Origin: JANMZR01 sp031383555
GTDB taxonomy: Bacteria; Bacteroidota; Bacteroidia; Cytophagales; Spirosomataceae
DNA: 22,637 nt
Direction: 5' to 3'
NCBI GenBank assembly: GCA_031383555.1
Contig: JANMZR010000013.1
Coordinates: 1 to 22,637, forward strand
Below are positions 1 to 7,191 of the stretch, one piece after another. The first letter of the stretch is position 1. Each line of letters starts with the position of its first letter. A program made the translations under genes and the position numbers. The notes below the pieces were generated by a model. That model did not search any database and was not told where the DNA came from. It saw nothing but the letters and a program-made list of their open reading frames with translations.

Positions 1-398
1 GACCCGTACATCCGGACTTTCAATTATTATTGACTCTTAAAGACCAAAAAATTATTGACCTTTTTATTGATTTGCGTCAAAATATATTAGAGTTATGTCC
101 TGAATGTAATGAGCTTATTTACCATACCCATGCTTTGTCAACAATTTATTATCATCTTTCAAAAGTGTGCCTTTGTTAAAACCTAGGTTTATATGATTTG
201 TATAAATGGGCAACATACAAAATGCATCTGAAAGCTTCTCGGAAATTGAAAAAACTGCTGTCAAAGCATGGGTATGGTAAATAAGCTAATTACATTCAGG
301 ACATAACTCTAATATATTTTGACGCAAATCAATAAAAAGGTCAATAATTTTTTGGTCTTTAAGAGTCAATAATAATTGAAAGTCCGGATGTACGGGTC
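1..398. repeat. Large inverted repeat (137-bp arms, 124-bp spacer)
   Basis: Bases 1-137 and 262-398 are reverse complements with a single mismatch (G at 111 against A at 288). The spacer is 138-261. The left arm begins at the first base of the window, so its outer limit cannot be seen. Both arms carry the same coding sequence, the start of a DUF1801-type protein, so this is an inverted duplication of gene sequence rather than transposon ends. No transposase or target-site duplication is visible. It could be a real fold-back rearrangement or an amplification/assembly chimera at a contig end. Confidence 0.95.
3..179 (+). pseudogene. Inverted partial copy of the DUF1801-family gene
   Basis: The frame starting at base 3 reads PVHPDFQLLLTLKDQ..., the same protein start as the minus-strand copy, with Glu (GAG at 111-113) in place of the TAG stop. 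After the arm ends at 137 it reads into antisense of the spacer and stops at TAA 177-179. Its start codon lies outside the window if it exists. It is a fragment with no plausible complete product. Confidence 0.6.
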
Positions 399-411
399 TA
401 GATTTTATCAT
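115..411 (-). pseudogene. Broken DUF1801-family gene, 5' part only
   Basis: Translation from ATG at 411-409 begins MIKSRPVHPDFQLLLTLKDQ and continues ...ELCPECN, then meets TAG at 288-286. In the same frame it continues with LIYHTHAL, a stretch with FSISEKLSDAFCMLPIYTN, and NLGFNKGTLLKDDNKLL, which reads as an authentic DUF1801-like domain. At about 138 the sequence switches into the inverted copy of its own beginning and stops at TAA 117-115. The gene therefore has a nonsense codon and has lost its C-terminus. The other arm has GAG (Glu) where this copy has TAG, so the stop is a one-base change. The family assignment is from memory of conserved motifs (YHTHAL, GFNKG). The fragment is probably non-functional. 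Confidence 0.75.
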
Positions 412-481
412 TTTAAAATACAGATTTATTAGAAGCAATTTACTAAAAAAAATTGATTGCGATTCGTCGACTTAATTAAAA

Positions 482-516
482 AAAATCCACAAATGATTAT
501 CTCAAATGTGGATTTT
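482..516. terminator. Bidirectional hairpin terminator
   Basis: A 10-bp perfect stem (AAAATCCACA at 482-491, TGTGGATTTT at 507-516) has a 15-nt loop. On the minus strand it is followed by a run of T (complement of the A-run before 482), so it fits an intrinsic terminator for the pseudouridine synthase gene that stops at 537. Confidence 0.7.
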
Positions 517-536
517 CAATAACTTTTCAGAAAAGC

Positions 537-2354
537 CTACGACAAATATTTCAACTTTATCACTTCTTTTTCAGTTAACATTCTATAGTTACTTCTTGGC
601 AAATCTTTTTTGTTGAGCCCAGCAAAAACCGTTCTATCAAGTTTCAGAACTTCATAGCCCAAATGTGCAAATATTCGGCGCACAATATGGTTGCGGCCGG
701 AGTGAATCTGAATACCCACTACCATTGCGTCAGGCGTAACTATGCCGAAGCTATCGGCCTTTATTTCACCGTCTTCCAAAGTAACTCCTTTTAATATTTG
801 CTGGTAATGCTCTTCTGTGATTGGTTTATCAAGCTCGACTTGGTACATTTTTTCAACATTATTGGAAGGATGCGTAAGCTTTGAGGCCAACTCACCATCG
901 TTAGTGAAAAGCAATAAACCTGTTGTATTTCTATCCAATCGACCAACTGGATAAATACGCTCTTTGCATGCTCCTTCAATCAATTTCATCACCGTTTTTC
1001 TCTCTTGTGGGTCTTCTGTAGTGGTGATATAATCTTTTGGTTTGTTCAAAAGCAAATAAACCATTTTCTCACGACTCAATAATTTATTGCCATATTTAAT
1101 TGCATCAGTTCCTTTTACCTGATGCCCCATTTCTGTAATAACTTCGCCATTTACAGTGATTTGACCAGCGAGAATCAACTCATCCGCATCTCTGCGTGAG
1201 CATATTCCTGAGTTGGCTATAAATCTATTCAAACGAATAGTTCCGTTTTTTTCTTCAATAGTTTCTTTTAAGCGACTTTCATAGTCAAAATGAGCGCCAT
1301 CCGAACGGTATTTATCTCCTCTATCCGAACGACTTCCACCACCTGTGTCACTATTCAAGTTTTTTTGATAGGGTCCGTCAAATCTTTTTGGCCCTCTTGG
1401 CGTGCGTTGTGGTTCATACGCAGGGCGTGAGGCACGGCCAGGCGTTTTTGCAAATCGAGATTTGTCGTTTGCAAATTTATCTGGCCTAGGCTCTATTGGG
1501 TTTTGTTCTTGAGAGCTATCCCGATTTTCAAATCTAGGTGTTCTATTGTCAAACGACTTTCGATCGGGTCTAACATTAAAATCTCTTTTTGGTCGGTCAT
1601 CAAAACTGCGAGGGGGTCTGTCGCCGTAAGGTTTTCTTTCAGGCCTATCACCAGTTTGATCAAAGCGTGGTTTTTCTGAATCAAATTTTCGAGGTGGGCG
1701 GTCATCAAATGATTTCCTTTCTGGTCTGTCTCCTCTTCTATCAAATTGTGGTTTATCACCATCAAAACTACGAGGAGGCCGATCTACAAAAGTTTTTCTT
1801 TCTGGTCTGTCGCCAGCTTTGTCAAATCTTGGTTTTTCTGAATCAAAGCTTCGTGGTGGGCGATCTCCAAAAGTTTTTCTTTCTGGTCTGTCGCCAGCTT
1901 TGTCAAATCTTGGTTTTTCAGAATCAAAACTTCGTGGTCGTCGGTCATCAAATGATTTCCTTTCTAGCCTATCACCTCCCTTATCAAAACGTGGTTTATC
2001 ATTGTCGAAACTGCGAGGTGGGCGGTCCCCATAAGGTTTTCGTTCTGGCCTGTCGCCACCTCTTTCAAACTTTGGTTTATCTCCATCAAAACTCCTAGCT
2101 GGGCGATTATTATCCATATTTTTGGCACCATATCTGTCATTAGAATCAAATTTGCTCACATGTGGTTTTGAATCTGGGCGTTTTGCACCAAAATCTGACG
2201 ATTGGCCTGAATTATTAAATGTTTTAGGATTGTCACGGAAGTTGTAGCGCTTTTCTCCGTCTTGTGTTGGTTTACCAGATTTGTTCGCATTAAAACCACC
2301 TGGTTTACGAGGTCGTTTGTCACCCCCACTTTTTGATTTTGAATCGTTTCTCAT
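537..2354 (-). CDS. rluB: 23S rRNA pseudouridine synthase, RluB/RsuA family, with repeat-rich N-terminal extension
   Basis: This 605-aa protein isomerises a uridine in rRNA to pseudouridine. Its C-terminal third is the enzyme: an S4 RNA-binding domain (about 373-419, with RLNRFIANSGICSRRDADELI), then the RsuA/RluB catalytic domain with the signature GRLDRNTTGLLLFTNDGELA and presumed catalytic Asp474, and the late motif HSGRNHIVRRIFAHLGYEV. Residues 1-370 are a low-complexity, Arg/Asp/Pro/Gly-rich extension with about six 27-residue repeats (99-260) built on GDRPERK, GDRPPRSFD and KPRFDK. RluB enzymes are usually about 250-300 aa, so the extension doubles the size; charged extensions are common in Bacteroidota members. 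RluB (U2605-type) specificity is inferred from the family and was not tested against RsuA or RluE. The gene is a lone unit with a terminator just downstream; the start ATG has no Shine-Dalgarno sequence. Confidence 0.88.
   Translation of the reverse strand: MRNDSKSKSGGDKRPRKPGGFNANKSGKPTQDGEKRYNFRDNPKTFNNSGQSSDFGAKRPDSKPHVSKFDSNDRYGAKNMDNNRPARSFDGDKPKFERGGDRPERKPYGDRPPRSFDNDKPRFDKGGDRLERKSFDDRRPRSFDSEKPRFDKAGDRPERKTFGDRPPRSFDSEKPRFDKAGDRPERKTFVDRPPRSFDGDKPQFDRRGDRPERKSFDDRPPRKFDSEKPRFDQTGDRPERKPYGDRPPRSFDDRPKRDFNVRPDRKSFDNRTPRFENRDSSQEQNPIEPRPDKFANDKSRFAKTPGRASRPAYEPQRTPRGPKRFDGPYQKNLNSDTGGGSRSDRGDKYRSDGAHFDYESRLKETIEEKNGTIRLNRFIANSGICSRRDADELILAGQITVNGEVITEMGHQVKGTDAIKYGNKLLSREKMVYLLLNKPKDYITTTEDPQERKTVMKLIEGACKERIYPVGRLDRNTTGLLLFTNDGELASKLTHPSNNVEKMYQVELDKPITEEHYQQILKGVTLEDGEIKADSFGIVTPDAMVVGIQIHSGRNHIVRRIFAHLGYEVLKLDRTVFAGLNKKDLPRSNYRMLTEKEVIKLKYLS
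1575..2060 (-). repeat. 81-bp tandem coding repeats (about six 27-aa units)
   Basis: Protein units run 99-125, 126-152, 153-179, 180-206, 207-233 and a decaying sixth unit from 234. Each follows the pattern xGDRPERKxFxDRPPRSFDxxKPRFDx. The unit length is constant at 27 residues (81 bp). Units three and four are nearly identical, which points to recent tandem duplication by slippage or unequal exchange. Confidence 0.88.
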
Positions 2355-2471
2355 TTTTAATAAAGTTTTTAAAGTGATACCTTTAAAATCGTACAGTTTA
2401 GACTATAAAAACCTTAATAAAATTGATAGACAAGCAGACAGTTATGTTAGTCAAATCGATTATCAAATAGT

Positions 2472-2547
2472 TTTCAACATCCCTGCTGTAATATTTACAA
2501 TTTCAGCATCGCTGCTGTAATTAGGTTGCAGCAATCACTGCTGTAAT
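2472..2547. repeat. Three spaced 21-bp direct repeats
   Basis: Imperfect copies lie at 2472-2492, 2501-2521 and about 2526-2547. All end in the identical core CTGCTGTAAT and start with a version of TTTCAGCATC. Start-to-start spacing of the core is 29 and 26 bp. The middle copy has a small dyad, CAGC-ATC-GCTG. They lie 117-193 bp upstream of the pseudouridine synthase start and could be regulatory sites or remnants of a small repeat family. Confidence 0.6.
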
Positions 2548-2703
2548 AATTGAAATCAAACATAAAACATTGTTTTTCCTTTCAAAAAAAAGTGAAAATC
2601 TTAATTCGTATTATGTCAATAATTTTTCTAATTTTTCAAGAGAAAACAAAAGCAAAAATTGGTAAAAAAATCACAATTGCTTTACTTATAAAATATTAGC
2701 CTG

Positions 2704-2711
2704 CAAAGGTA
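2704..2711 (-). promoter_or_regulatory. Possible -7 promoter element (TACCTTTG)
   Basis: On the minus strand the octamer TACCTTTG matches the Bacteroidetes consensus TAnnTTTG exactly. It would start a transcript into the pseudouridine synthase gene with a leader of roughly 340 nt that spans the three 21-bp repeats. No clear -33 TTTG is present at the usual spacing, so the call is tentative. Confidence 0.35.
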
Positions 2712-2819
2712 AAATAAATTCATCTGAAAATCGGTTATATTTATAATTTAAGTCTTAATTTTAGCATATAAGGGCGGTGTTCCTTTTTATATTACAATTT
2801 TTTGCAAATAATGTACAAA

Positions 2820-4850
2820 ATGAAATTTCAATACCTTCTTTTTATATTAATAATTGGCCAATTATTTTTTAGTTGTACAATCACAAAGTCAACTTTGTCG
2901 GGTGGCGATAAGTATTTTGAAAGAGGTGAATATGAGTTGGCAATTAAAGAATATTTATCGTCATCGACAGCAAATTCGGCCAAAACATTGTATTCAGTTG
3001 CAGAAAGTTATCGATTGTCAAACAGATATTTGAAGTCGCAAGAATACTATGAAAAAGCTGAAAAAGCAGGTTCCAAAAATCCAGAATTACCTTTTAGAAT
3101 GGCCTATATTAAAAAAATGAATGGAGATTATTCTATTTCAAAACAACTCCTTGAAACCTATTTGAAAAGCGATTCATTAAAAGCAGAAAACGTTATTTAT
3201 GCTAAAAAAGAGATTCAAAATCTTGCAAAAATAGATAGTCTCAACACTCTAAAGTCGGCCTATGAAGTCAAGCCAATTGAAGGAATAAATACAAAAGGTG
3301 CGGAGTTTAGCCCGATTATGTATAATGGTGACTTGGTATTTACAGCCTCACGAAAAAGTGATATTTATAAGTCAAATAATTTACCGTTTTTAGGGCTTTA
3401 CAAATCCAAATTATTAACTGCACAACAGTCAAGTAAGGTTGAGCTTTTTAGCAATACAATATTTGACGAGGCGGTAAATGAAGGCACGCCAACATTTAAC
3501 AAAGAAGGCAATGTGATGGTATTTGCTAGAGGTAATAACGGGAAAAAGAAAGAGAAAACTGCCGATGTCGACTTATATGCAAGCACAAAGGATGCTTCGG
3601 GCCAATGGTCATTACCTCAGCTTATTAGCATATCAGACTCAGCTGCCTGGGATAGTTCACCAGCCTTTTCAGCAGATGGTCGCACGCTTTATTTTTCGTC
3701 AAACAGAGAGGGTGGTTTAGGTGGTATTGACATTTATCGTGTAAATATGGACGCATCTGGCCTGTTCGGAACACCTCAGAATATGGGTAGAGTAATCAAT
3801 ACACCCGGTGACGAAATGTTCCCTTTTGTTGGCAAAGACGGTCGTTTATTTTTCGCTTCTGATGGCCATGCAGGTTATGGTGGACTTGATCTATTTGTGG
3901 CCACTCGTAAAGATGGAAAAACAGTAATTGATAACCTCGGCACACCTATGAACAGTCGATTTGATGATTTTGCTCTGACAAATTCAGAGCATAAAAAAGG
4001 TTATTTTTCGTCGAATAGAGATGGAGGCCAGGGTGACGACGACATTTATTATTTTGAAGACACCAGCCCCGACCCAATAGTGGAACCTCCAGTTATTGCA
4101 AAAAAAGAAGAGCCAAAACCTAAAGAAAAGCCTGATCCTGATGAGCCTAAAGTTGTAAAACTAGTTCGCTACTTTTTGGCTGGCAATATAAATAAAACGG
4201 ATGGTAGCCCTCTCGATTCAGCAAAAGTGCGATTGATTGATACTAATACCAACCTACAATCGGCTGAATCAATCACTATAGAAGATGGTAAATTCGGAAT
4301 ATTTGGGCTAGAAACTGAGGCAGAATATTCAATTATGATTGAGCGCCCAGGTTATTTTACAAAAAGGATTCCTTTCAACATGGTTGGCAAGGAAATACCT
4401 CAGGATCAATTGATTAAGCTTGAAACTGATACTACATTTTATGTTTCAGTTGTACTCGAAAAGCCAGAACTTAATTTGGTGGTAAACAATGTTTTTTCAA
4501 TAAATCCGATATTTTATGACTTGAATAAGGCCAATATCAGAATGGATGCAGCCCCTGAGTTAGATAAAGTGGTGGAAGCCATGAATGACAATCCTACTGT
4601 AAAAATTGAACTAGGCTCCCATACTGATAGCCGTTCATCAGCTGAATACAATCAAGATTTATCACAAAGACGAGCCGAATCGGCCATAAAGTACATAATT
4701 GCCAAAGGTATAGACCCCACTCGATTGCGAGCCAAAGGTTATGGAGAAAGCCAATTGGTTAACAAATGCTCCGATGGTGTGGAATGTACTGAGGAAGAGC
4801 ATCAACAAAACAGAAGAACTGAGTTTAAGGTGTTTGGCATGGTCAAGTAG
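2820..4850 (+). CDS. PorE-like outer-membrane lipoprotein: TPR, PD40 propeller, CRD and OmpA domains
   Basis: This 676-aa protein has a lipoprotein signal peptide ending FFSC (Cys19). TPR-like helices follow (about 30-140), then PD40/WD40-type propeller blades (about 160-415; repeated motifs such as SPAFSADGRTLYFSSNREGG and KKGYFSSNRDGGQGDDDIYY), a Pro/Lys/Glu-rich linker (415-445), a carboxypeptidase-regulatory-like domain (about 450-550) and an OmpA peptidoglycan-binding domain (560-676, with GSHTDSRSSAEYNQDLSQRR). This order matches PorE of the type IX secretion/gliding apparatus, which anchors the machine to peptidoglycan; many Bacteroidota encode several paralogues, so T9SS membership is inference. 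The ATG at 2820 is chosen because it gives a compact signal peptide; ATG 2811 or TTG 2802 would add 3 or 6 residues. No other T9SS gene is adjacent. Confidence 0.85.
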   Translation: MKFQYLLFILIIGQLFFSCTITKSTLSGGDKYFERGEYELAIKEYLSSSTANSAKTLYSVAESYRLSNRYLKSQEYYEKAEKAGSKNPELPFRMAYIKKMNGDYSISKQLLETYLKSDSLKAENVIYAKKEIQNLAKIDSLNTLKSAYEVKPIEGINTKGAEFSPIMYNGDLVFTASRKSDIYKSNNLPFLGLYKSKLLTAQQSSKVELFSNTIFDEAVNEGTPTFNKEGNVMVFARGNNGKKKEKTADVDLYASTKDASGQWSLPQLISISDSAAWDSSPAFSADGRTLYFSSNREGGLGGIDIYRVNMDASGLFGTPQNMGRVINTPGDEMFPFVGKDGRLFFASDGHAGYGGLDLFVATRKDGKTVIDNLGTPMNSRFDDFALTNSEHKKGYFSSNRDGGQGDDDIYYFEDTSPDPIVEPPVIAKKEEPKPKEKPDPDEPKVVKLVRYFLAGNINKTDGSPLDSAKVRLIDTNTNLQSAESITIEDGKFGIFGLETEAEYSIMIERPGYFTKRIPFNMVGKEIPQDQLIKLETDTTFYVSVVLEKPELNLVVNNVFSINPIFYDLNKANIRMDAAPELDKVVEAMNDNPTVKIELGSHTDSRSSAEYNQDLSQRRAESAIKYIIAKGIDPTRLRAKGYGESQLVNKCSDGVECTEEEHQQNRRTEFKVFGMVK

Positions 4851-4927
4851 AAGAAAATATACGCCAATTAAATCAAAATTCTAGTATTCCAATTTTATAA
4901 TAAAAGCTGATTTTAAAACCAAATATT

Positions 4928-4960
4928 AATCCATTATGTATGGGTTTATTTGCTTTTTTA
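4928..4960 (+). terminator. Possible intrinsic terminator
   Basis: A 7-bp stem (AATCCAT 4928-4934, ATGGGTT 4940-4946, one G-U pair) with a 5-nt loop is followed by a T-rich stretch ending near 4960. It lies about 80 bp after the OmpA-family gene. The stem is weak. Confidence 0.4.
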
Positions 4961-5070
4961 TTTTCAAAAGCCCCAATGGCAAAAAATTGATAATTAATAC
5001 TTTACAAAAATGAGTTTGGCTAAATACTAATTTACTCAAAATTTACCGCTTACTAAATTTCATAATTTTA

Positions 5071-5103
5071 TTTGGTAATCCATACCAAAGGTTTATAAAT
5101 TTA
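5071..5103 (+). promoter_or_regulatory. Possible promoter of the amine oxidase gene
   Basis: TTTG at 5071-5074 and TAAATTTA at 5096-5103 (7 of 8 matches to TAnnTTTG) are 21 bp apart, close to the usual Bacteroidetes -33/-7 spacing. Transcription would start about 25 bp before the ATG at 5135. Confidence 0.35.
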
Positions 5104-5134
5104 CATTATCATCGAATATTTAAACCTTAAAATT

Positions 5135-6724
5135 ATGAAATCAAAATCAACACTTTTAGGCTCTTTAATGAGAGCTTTTCGACTTTCTATTTATTCAAAC
5201 CAAAAAAACACACCCCCAGTTGATGAATTAGCAGATATTTTGAAAGAAAAAGGAACTTCAAGAAGAGAATTTTTAAATCGATCAGGCTTATTAATTGGTG
5301 CATCATTATTAAATACTTCTTGCTATGGTGCTAATATTGAGCCAATTCAATCAATAAAATTAAACACAGGGGCAAAAAAATCTGCAGATAAAAAAATTGC
5401 AATAATCGGAGCAGGTGTAGCTGGCTTAAATGCTGCCTATAAACTAAAAAAAGCAGGTATTTCATCTATAATATATGAAGCTGCTGGCAGGGTTGGTGGC
5501 CGAATGCAAACTGCCAGAAATGTATTTGGAGCAGGAATTACCACTGAAATCGGAGGTGAATTTATTGATTCAGGCCATACCGAAATGTTGGCTTTGGCAC
5601 AAGAGTTTAATTTGGAATTAATTGATACGGATCTGGACACACTGAAAAAACAACTTTTTTATATTCAAGACCAAACCTATTCGCTCAGTGAAGTTATTGT
5701 GGAATTCAAAAAAGTTGCACCAAAAATATTGGCAGACCAAAACAAATTGAATGACAATTTAACTAATAATGCCTCAATAACTTTTGACAACCTGACCTTA
5801 AAACAATATTTGCAAAGCCTTAACACCACAAATTGGCTTACAGCATTACTCGATGCGGCTTATGTTGCGGAGTTTGGACAAGCTACTGAGCACCAGTCAA
5901 CCCTTAATTTTCTAACATTAATTGGCACCGAAACTAATACTAGTGATTTTGATGTTTTTGGTGAGTCAGACGAGCGATATAAAATAAAAGGTGGCAATGA
6001 CCTCATTACCAAAAATTTAGCTGAAAGGTTAGAAGGGCAAATTGAAATGAATGAGCAATTAGTTTCAATAAAACAGTTTGCAAAAGAATATATTTTAACT
6101 TTCAAATCAGGCAAAACAATAAAAGCGGATTATGTGGTATTGGCTATACCTTTTACTATTTTACGAAATATTCAATTGGAATTGAAAGAATTAAGCGCTA
6201 AAAAACGGGCCTGCATTCAAGATTATGGGTATGGCAATAACTCAAAGTTGATAATGGGTTTTAACCAAAAAATATGGCGAGAAGAGGGTTATCAAGGCTA
6301 TATGTTCAATGAAAAAGTAAGCGATGGTTGGGATAGTAGTCAACTACAGGCTAATACTGGAGCCAGCTACACCATATATACAGGTGGGCAGGCGGCTATA
6401 GATATGGCCAATAATTTCAACAATAAACAAGTTGAAATCGATAAATATCTGCCCATTATGGAGCGTGCTTTTGGCAATAGAACGGGTCAATTCAATGGTA
6501 AATCAATGATAGCCAACTGGCCTACAAACCCTTATGTATTAGCTTCTTACGGCTGCTTCAAACCTGGTCAATATACCAAGTTTTATGCCTTGGCAGGTGA
6601 GGCTGCTGGCAATGTTTTTTTTGCGGGCGAGCATTGCAGTCAGGACTTCCAAGGCTTTATGGAAGGCGGTGCCGAAACTGGGAAATCGGCCGCAGAGGCT
6701 ATTTTGAAAAAGGTGAAAATTTGA
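5135..6724 (+). CDS. Tat-exported FAD-dependent amine oxidase (lipoprotein)
   Basis: This 529-aa flavoprotein is of the amine oxidase/monoamine oxidase family, which oxidises amines or amino acids with FAD. The Rossmann motif IAIIGAGVAGLNAAYKLKKA lies at 88-107, followed by YEAAGRVGGRMQT. The C-terminal FAD-binding segment includes NVFFAGEHCSQDFQGFMEGG. The N-terminus carries a twin-arginine signal (SRREFLNRSGLLIGASLLN, Arg43-Arg44) and a Cys63 lipobox (LNTSC), so the protein is probably folded with FAD in the cytoplasm, exported by Tat and lipidated. About 40 residues precede the twin-arginine motif, which is longer than usual. No internal ATG sits close upstream of the motif, so the extension seems real. 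The substrate cannot be read from sequence. A DUF1801 gene follows after 59 bp. Confidence 0.85.
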   Translation: MKSKSTLLGSLMRAFRLSIYSNQKNTPPVDELADILKEKGTSRREFLNRSGLLIGASLLNTSCYGANIEPIQSIKLNTGAKKSADKKIAIIGAGVAGLNAAYKLKKAGISSIIYEAAGRVGGRMQTARNVFGAGITTEIGGEFIDSGHTEMLALAQEFNLELIDTDLDTLKKQLFYIQDQTYSLSEVIVEFKKVAPKILADQNKLNDNLTNNASITFDNLTLKQYLQSLNTTNWLTALLDAAYVAEFGQATEHQSTLNFLTLIGTETNTSDFDVFGESDERYKIKGGNDLITKNLAERLEGQIEMNEQLVSIKQFAKEYILTFKSGKTIKADYVVLAIPFTILRNIQLELKELSAKKRACIQDYGYGNNSKLIMGFNQKIWREEGYQGYMFNEKVSDGWDSSQLQANTGASYTIYTGGQAAIDMANNFNNKQVEIDKYLPIMERAFGNRTGQFNGKSMIANWPTNPYVLASYGCFKPGQYTKFYALAGEAAGNVFFAGEHCSQDFQGFMEGGAETGKSAAEAILKKVKI

Positions 6725-6783
6725 TAGCTTCTGAATATTTATTGAAAAGATTTTACCAAAAAAATCTATATTTAGTGAAATAA

Positions 6784-7146
6784 GTGATCCTTTTGAAAGA
6801 TTTTGATAATTACTTTTTGCAAATTGAAGAGCCTAATAGAAGCTGCTTACTGGCTGTAAAAAGTATTATTTTGCAATTTAATCCTGCAATATCCATTGCT
6901 TGGAAATATTCAATGCCGTTCTTTTGCTTTCGTAACAAAATGTTTTGTTATTTTTGGATCAATAAAAAAACCAATAAACCTTATATCGGCTTTGTAGAAG
7001 GCAAGCGGATTGACCACCCTACACTATTACAAGAAAAAAGATCTAGAATGAAAATATTCAATCTGGAGCCCAACGAAGACCTTCCAATTGAAGAAATTAA
7101 GTTAATTTTACAAAAAGCAATTGCTGTTTATCCTGTTTCCAGCTGA
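6784..7146 (+). CDS. DUF1801 domain protein
   Basis: This is a small cytosolic protein (120 aa) of the YdhG/DUF1801 type, with the family landmarks AWKYSMPFFCFRNKMFCYFW, GFVEGKRIDHP and EKRSRMKIF, and the typical C-terminus NEDLPIEEIKLILQKAI. Family members are about 110-130 aa, so it looks complete. Biochemical function is unknown. There is no ATG: the start is GTG at 6784 or, matching the usual family N-terminus better, TTG at 6793 (LKDFDNYF). It lies 59 bp after the amine oxidase gene and 45 bp before the RMD1-like gene. A second, broken gene of the same broad type is at the left end of the window. Confidence 0.82.
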   Translation: MILLKDFDNYFLQIEEPNRSCLLAVKSIILQFNPAISIAWKYSMPFFCFRNKMFCYFWINKKTNKPYIGFVEGKRIDHPTLLQEKRSRMKIFNLEPNEDLPIEEIKLILQKAIAVYPVSS

Positions 7147-7191
7147 AAATTTAGTCACTTAAGCGATTGCCAACAGATCAAAATTCAATTT

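Larger units (their letters stand above)
2355..2819. other. 465-bp divergent intergenic region
   Basis: This region separates the minus-strand pseudouridine synthase from the plus-strand OmpA-family gene. It is very AT-rich and holds three 21-bp repeats (2472-2547) and one good -7-like promoter element facing left (2704-2711). A short reading frame in 2281-2520 overlaps the synthase start and has no recognisable product, so it is not called. No RNA gene was recognised. Confidence 0.6.

Noticed and set aside
1..398. Insertion sequence or transposon ends as the source of the inverted repeat
   Set aside because: The arms encode DUF1801-type protein sequence, and no transposase, terminal motif or target duplication is visible.
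1589..2098. Plus-strand reading frames opposite the repeat region of the pseudouridine synthase
   Set aside because: They are antisense shadows of the 81-bp repeats; their Phe/Leu/Gln/Tyr-rich composition follows from the repeat and has no domain match.
2281..2520. Short plus-strand frame (79 codons) before the OmpA gene
   Set aside because: It overlaps the start of the pseudouridine synthase, runs through the repeats and has no recognisable features.
2472..2547. CRISPR array
   Set aside because: There are only three imperfect copies with spacings of 26-29 bp, spacers under 10 bp and no cas genes.
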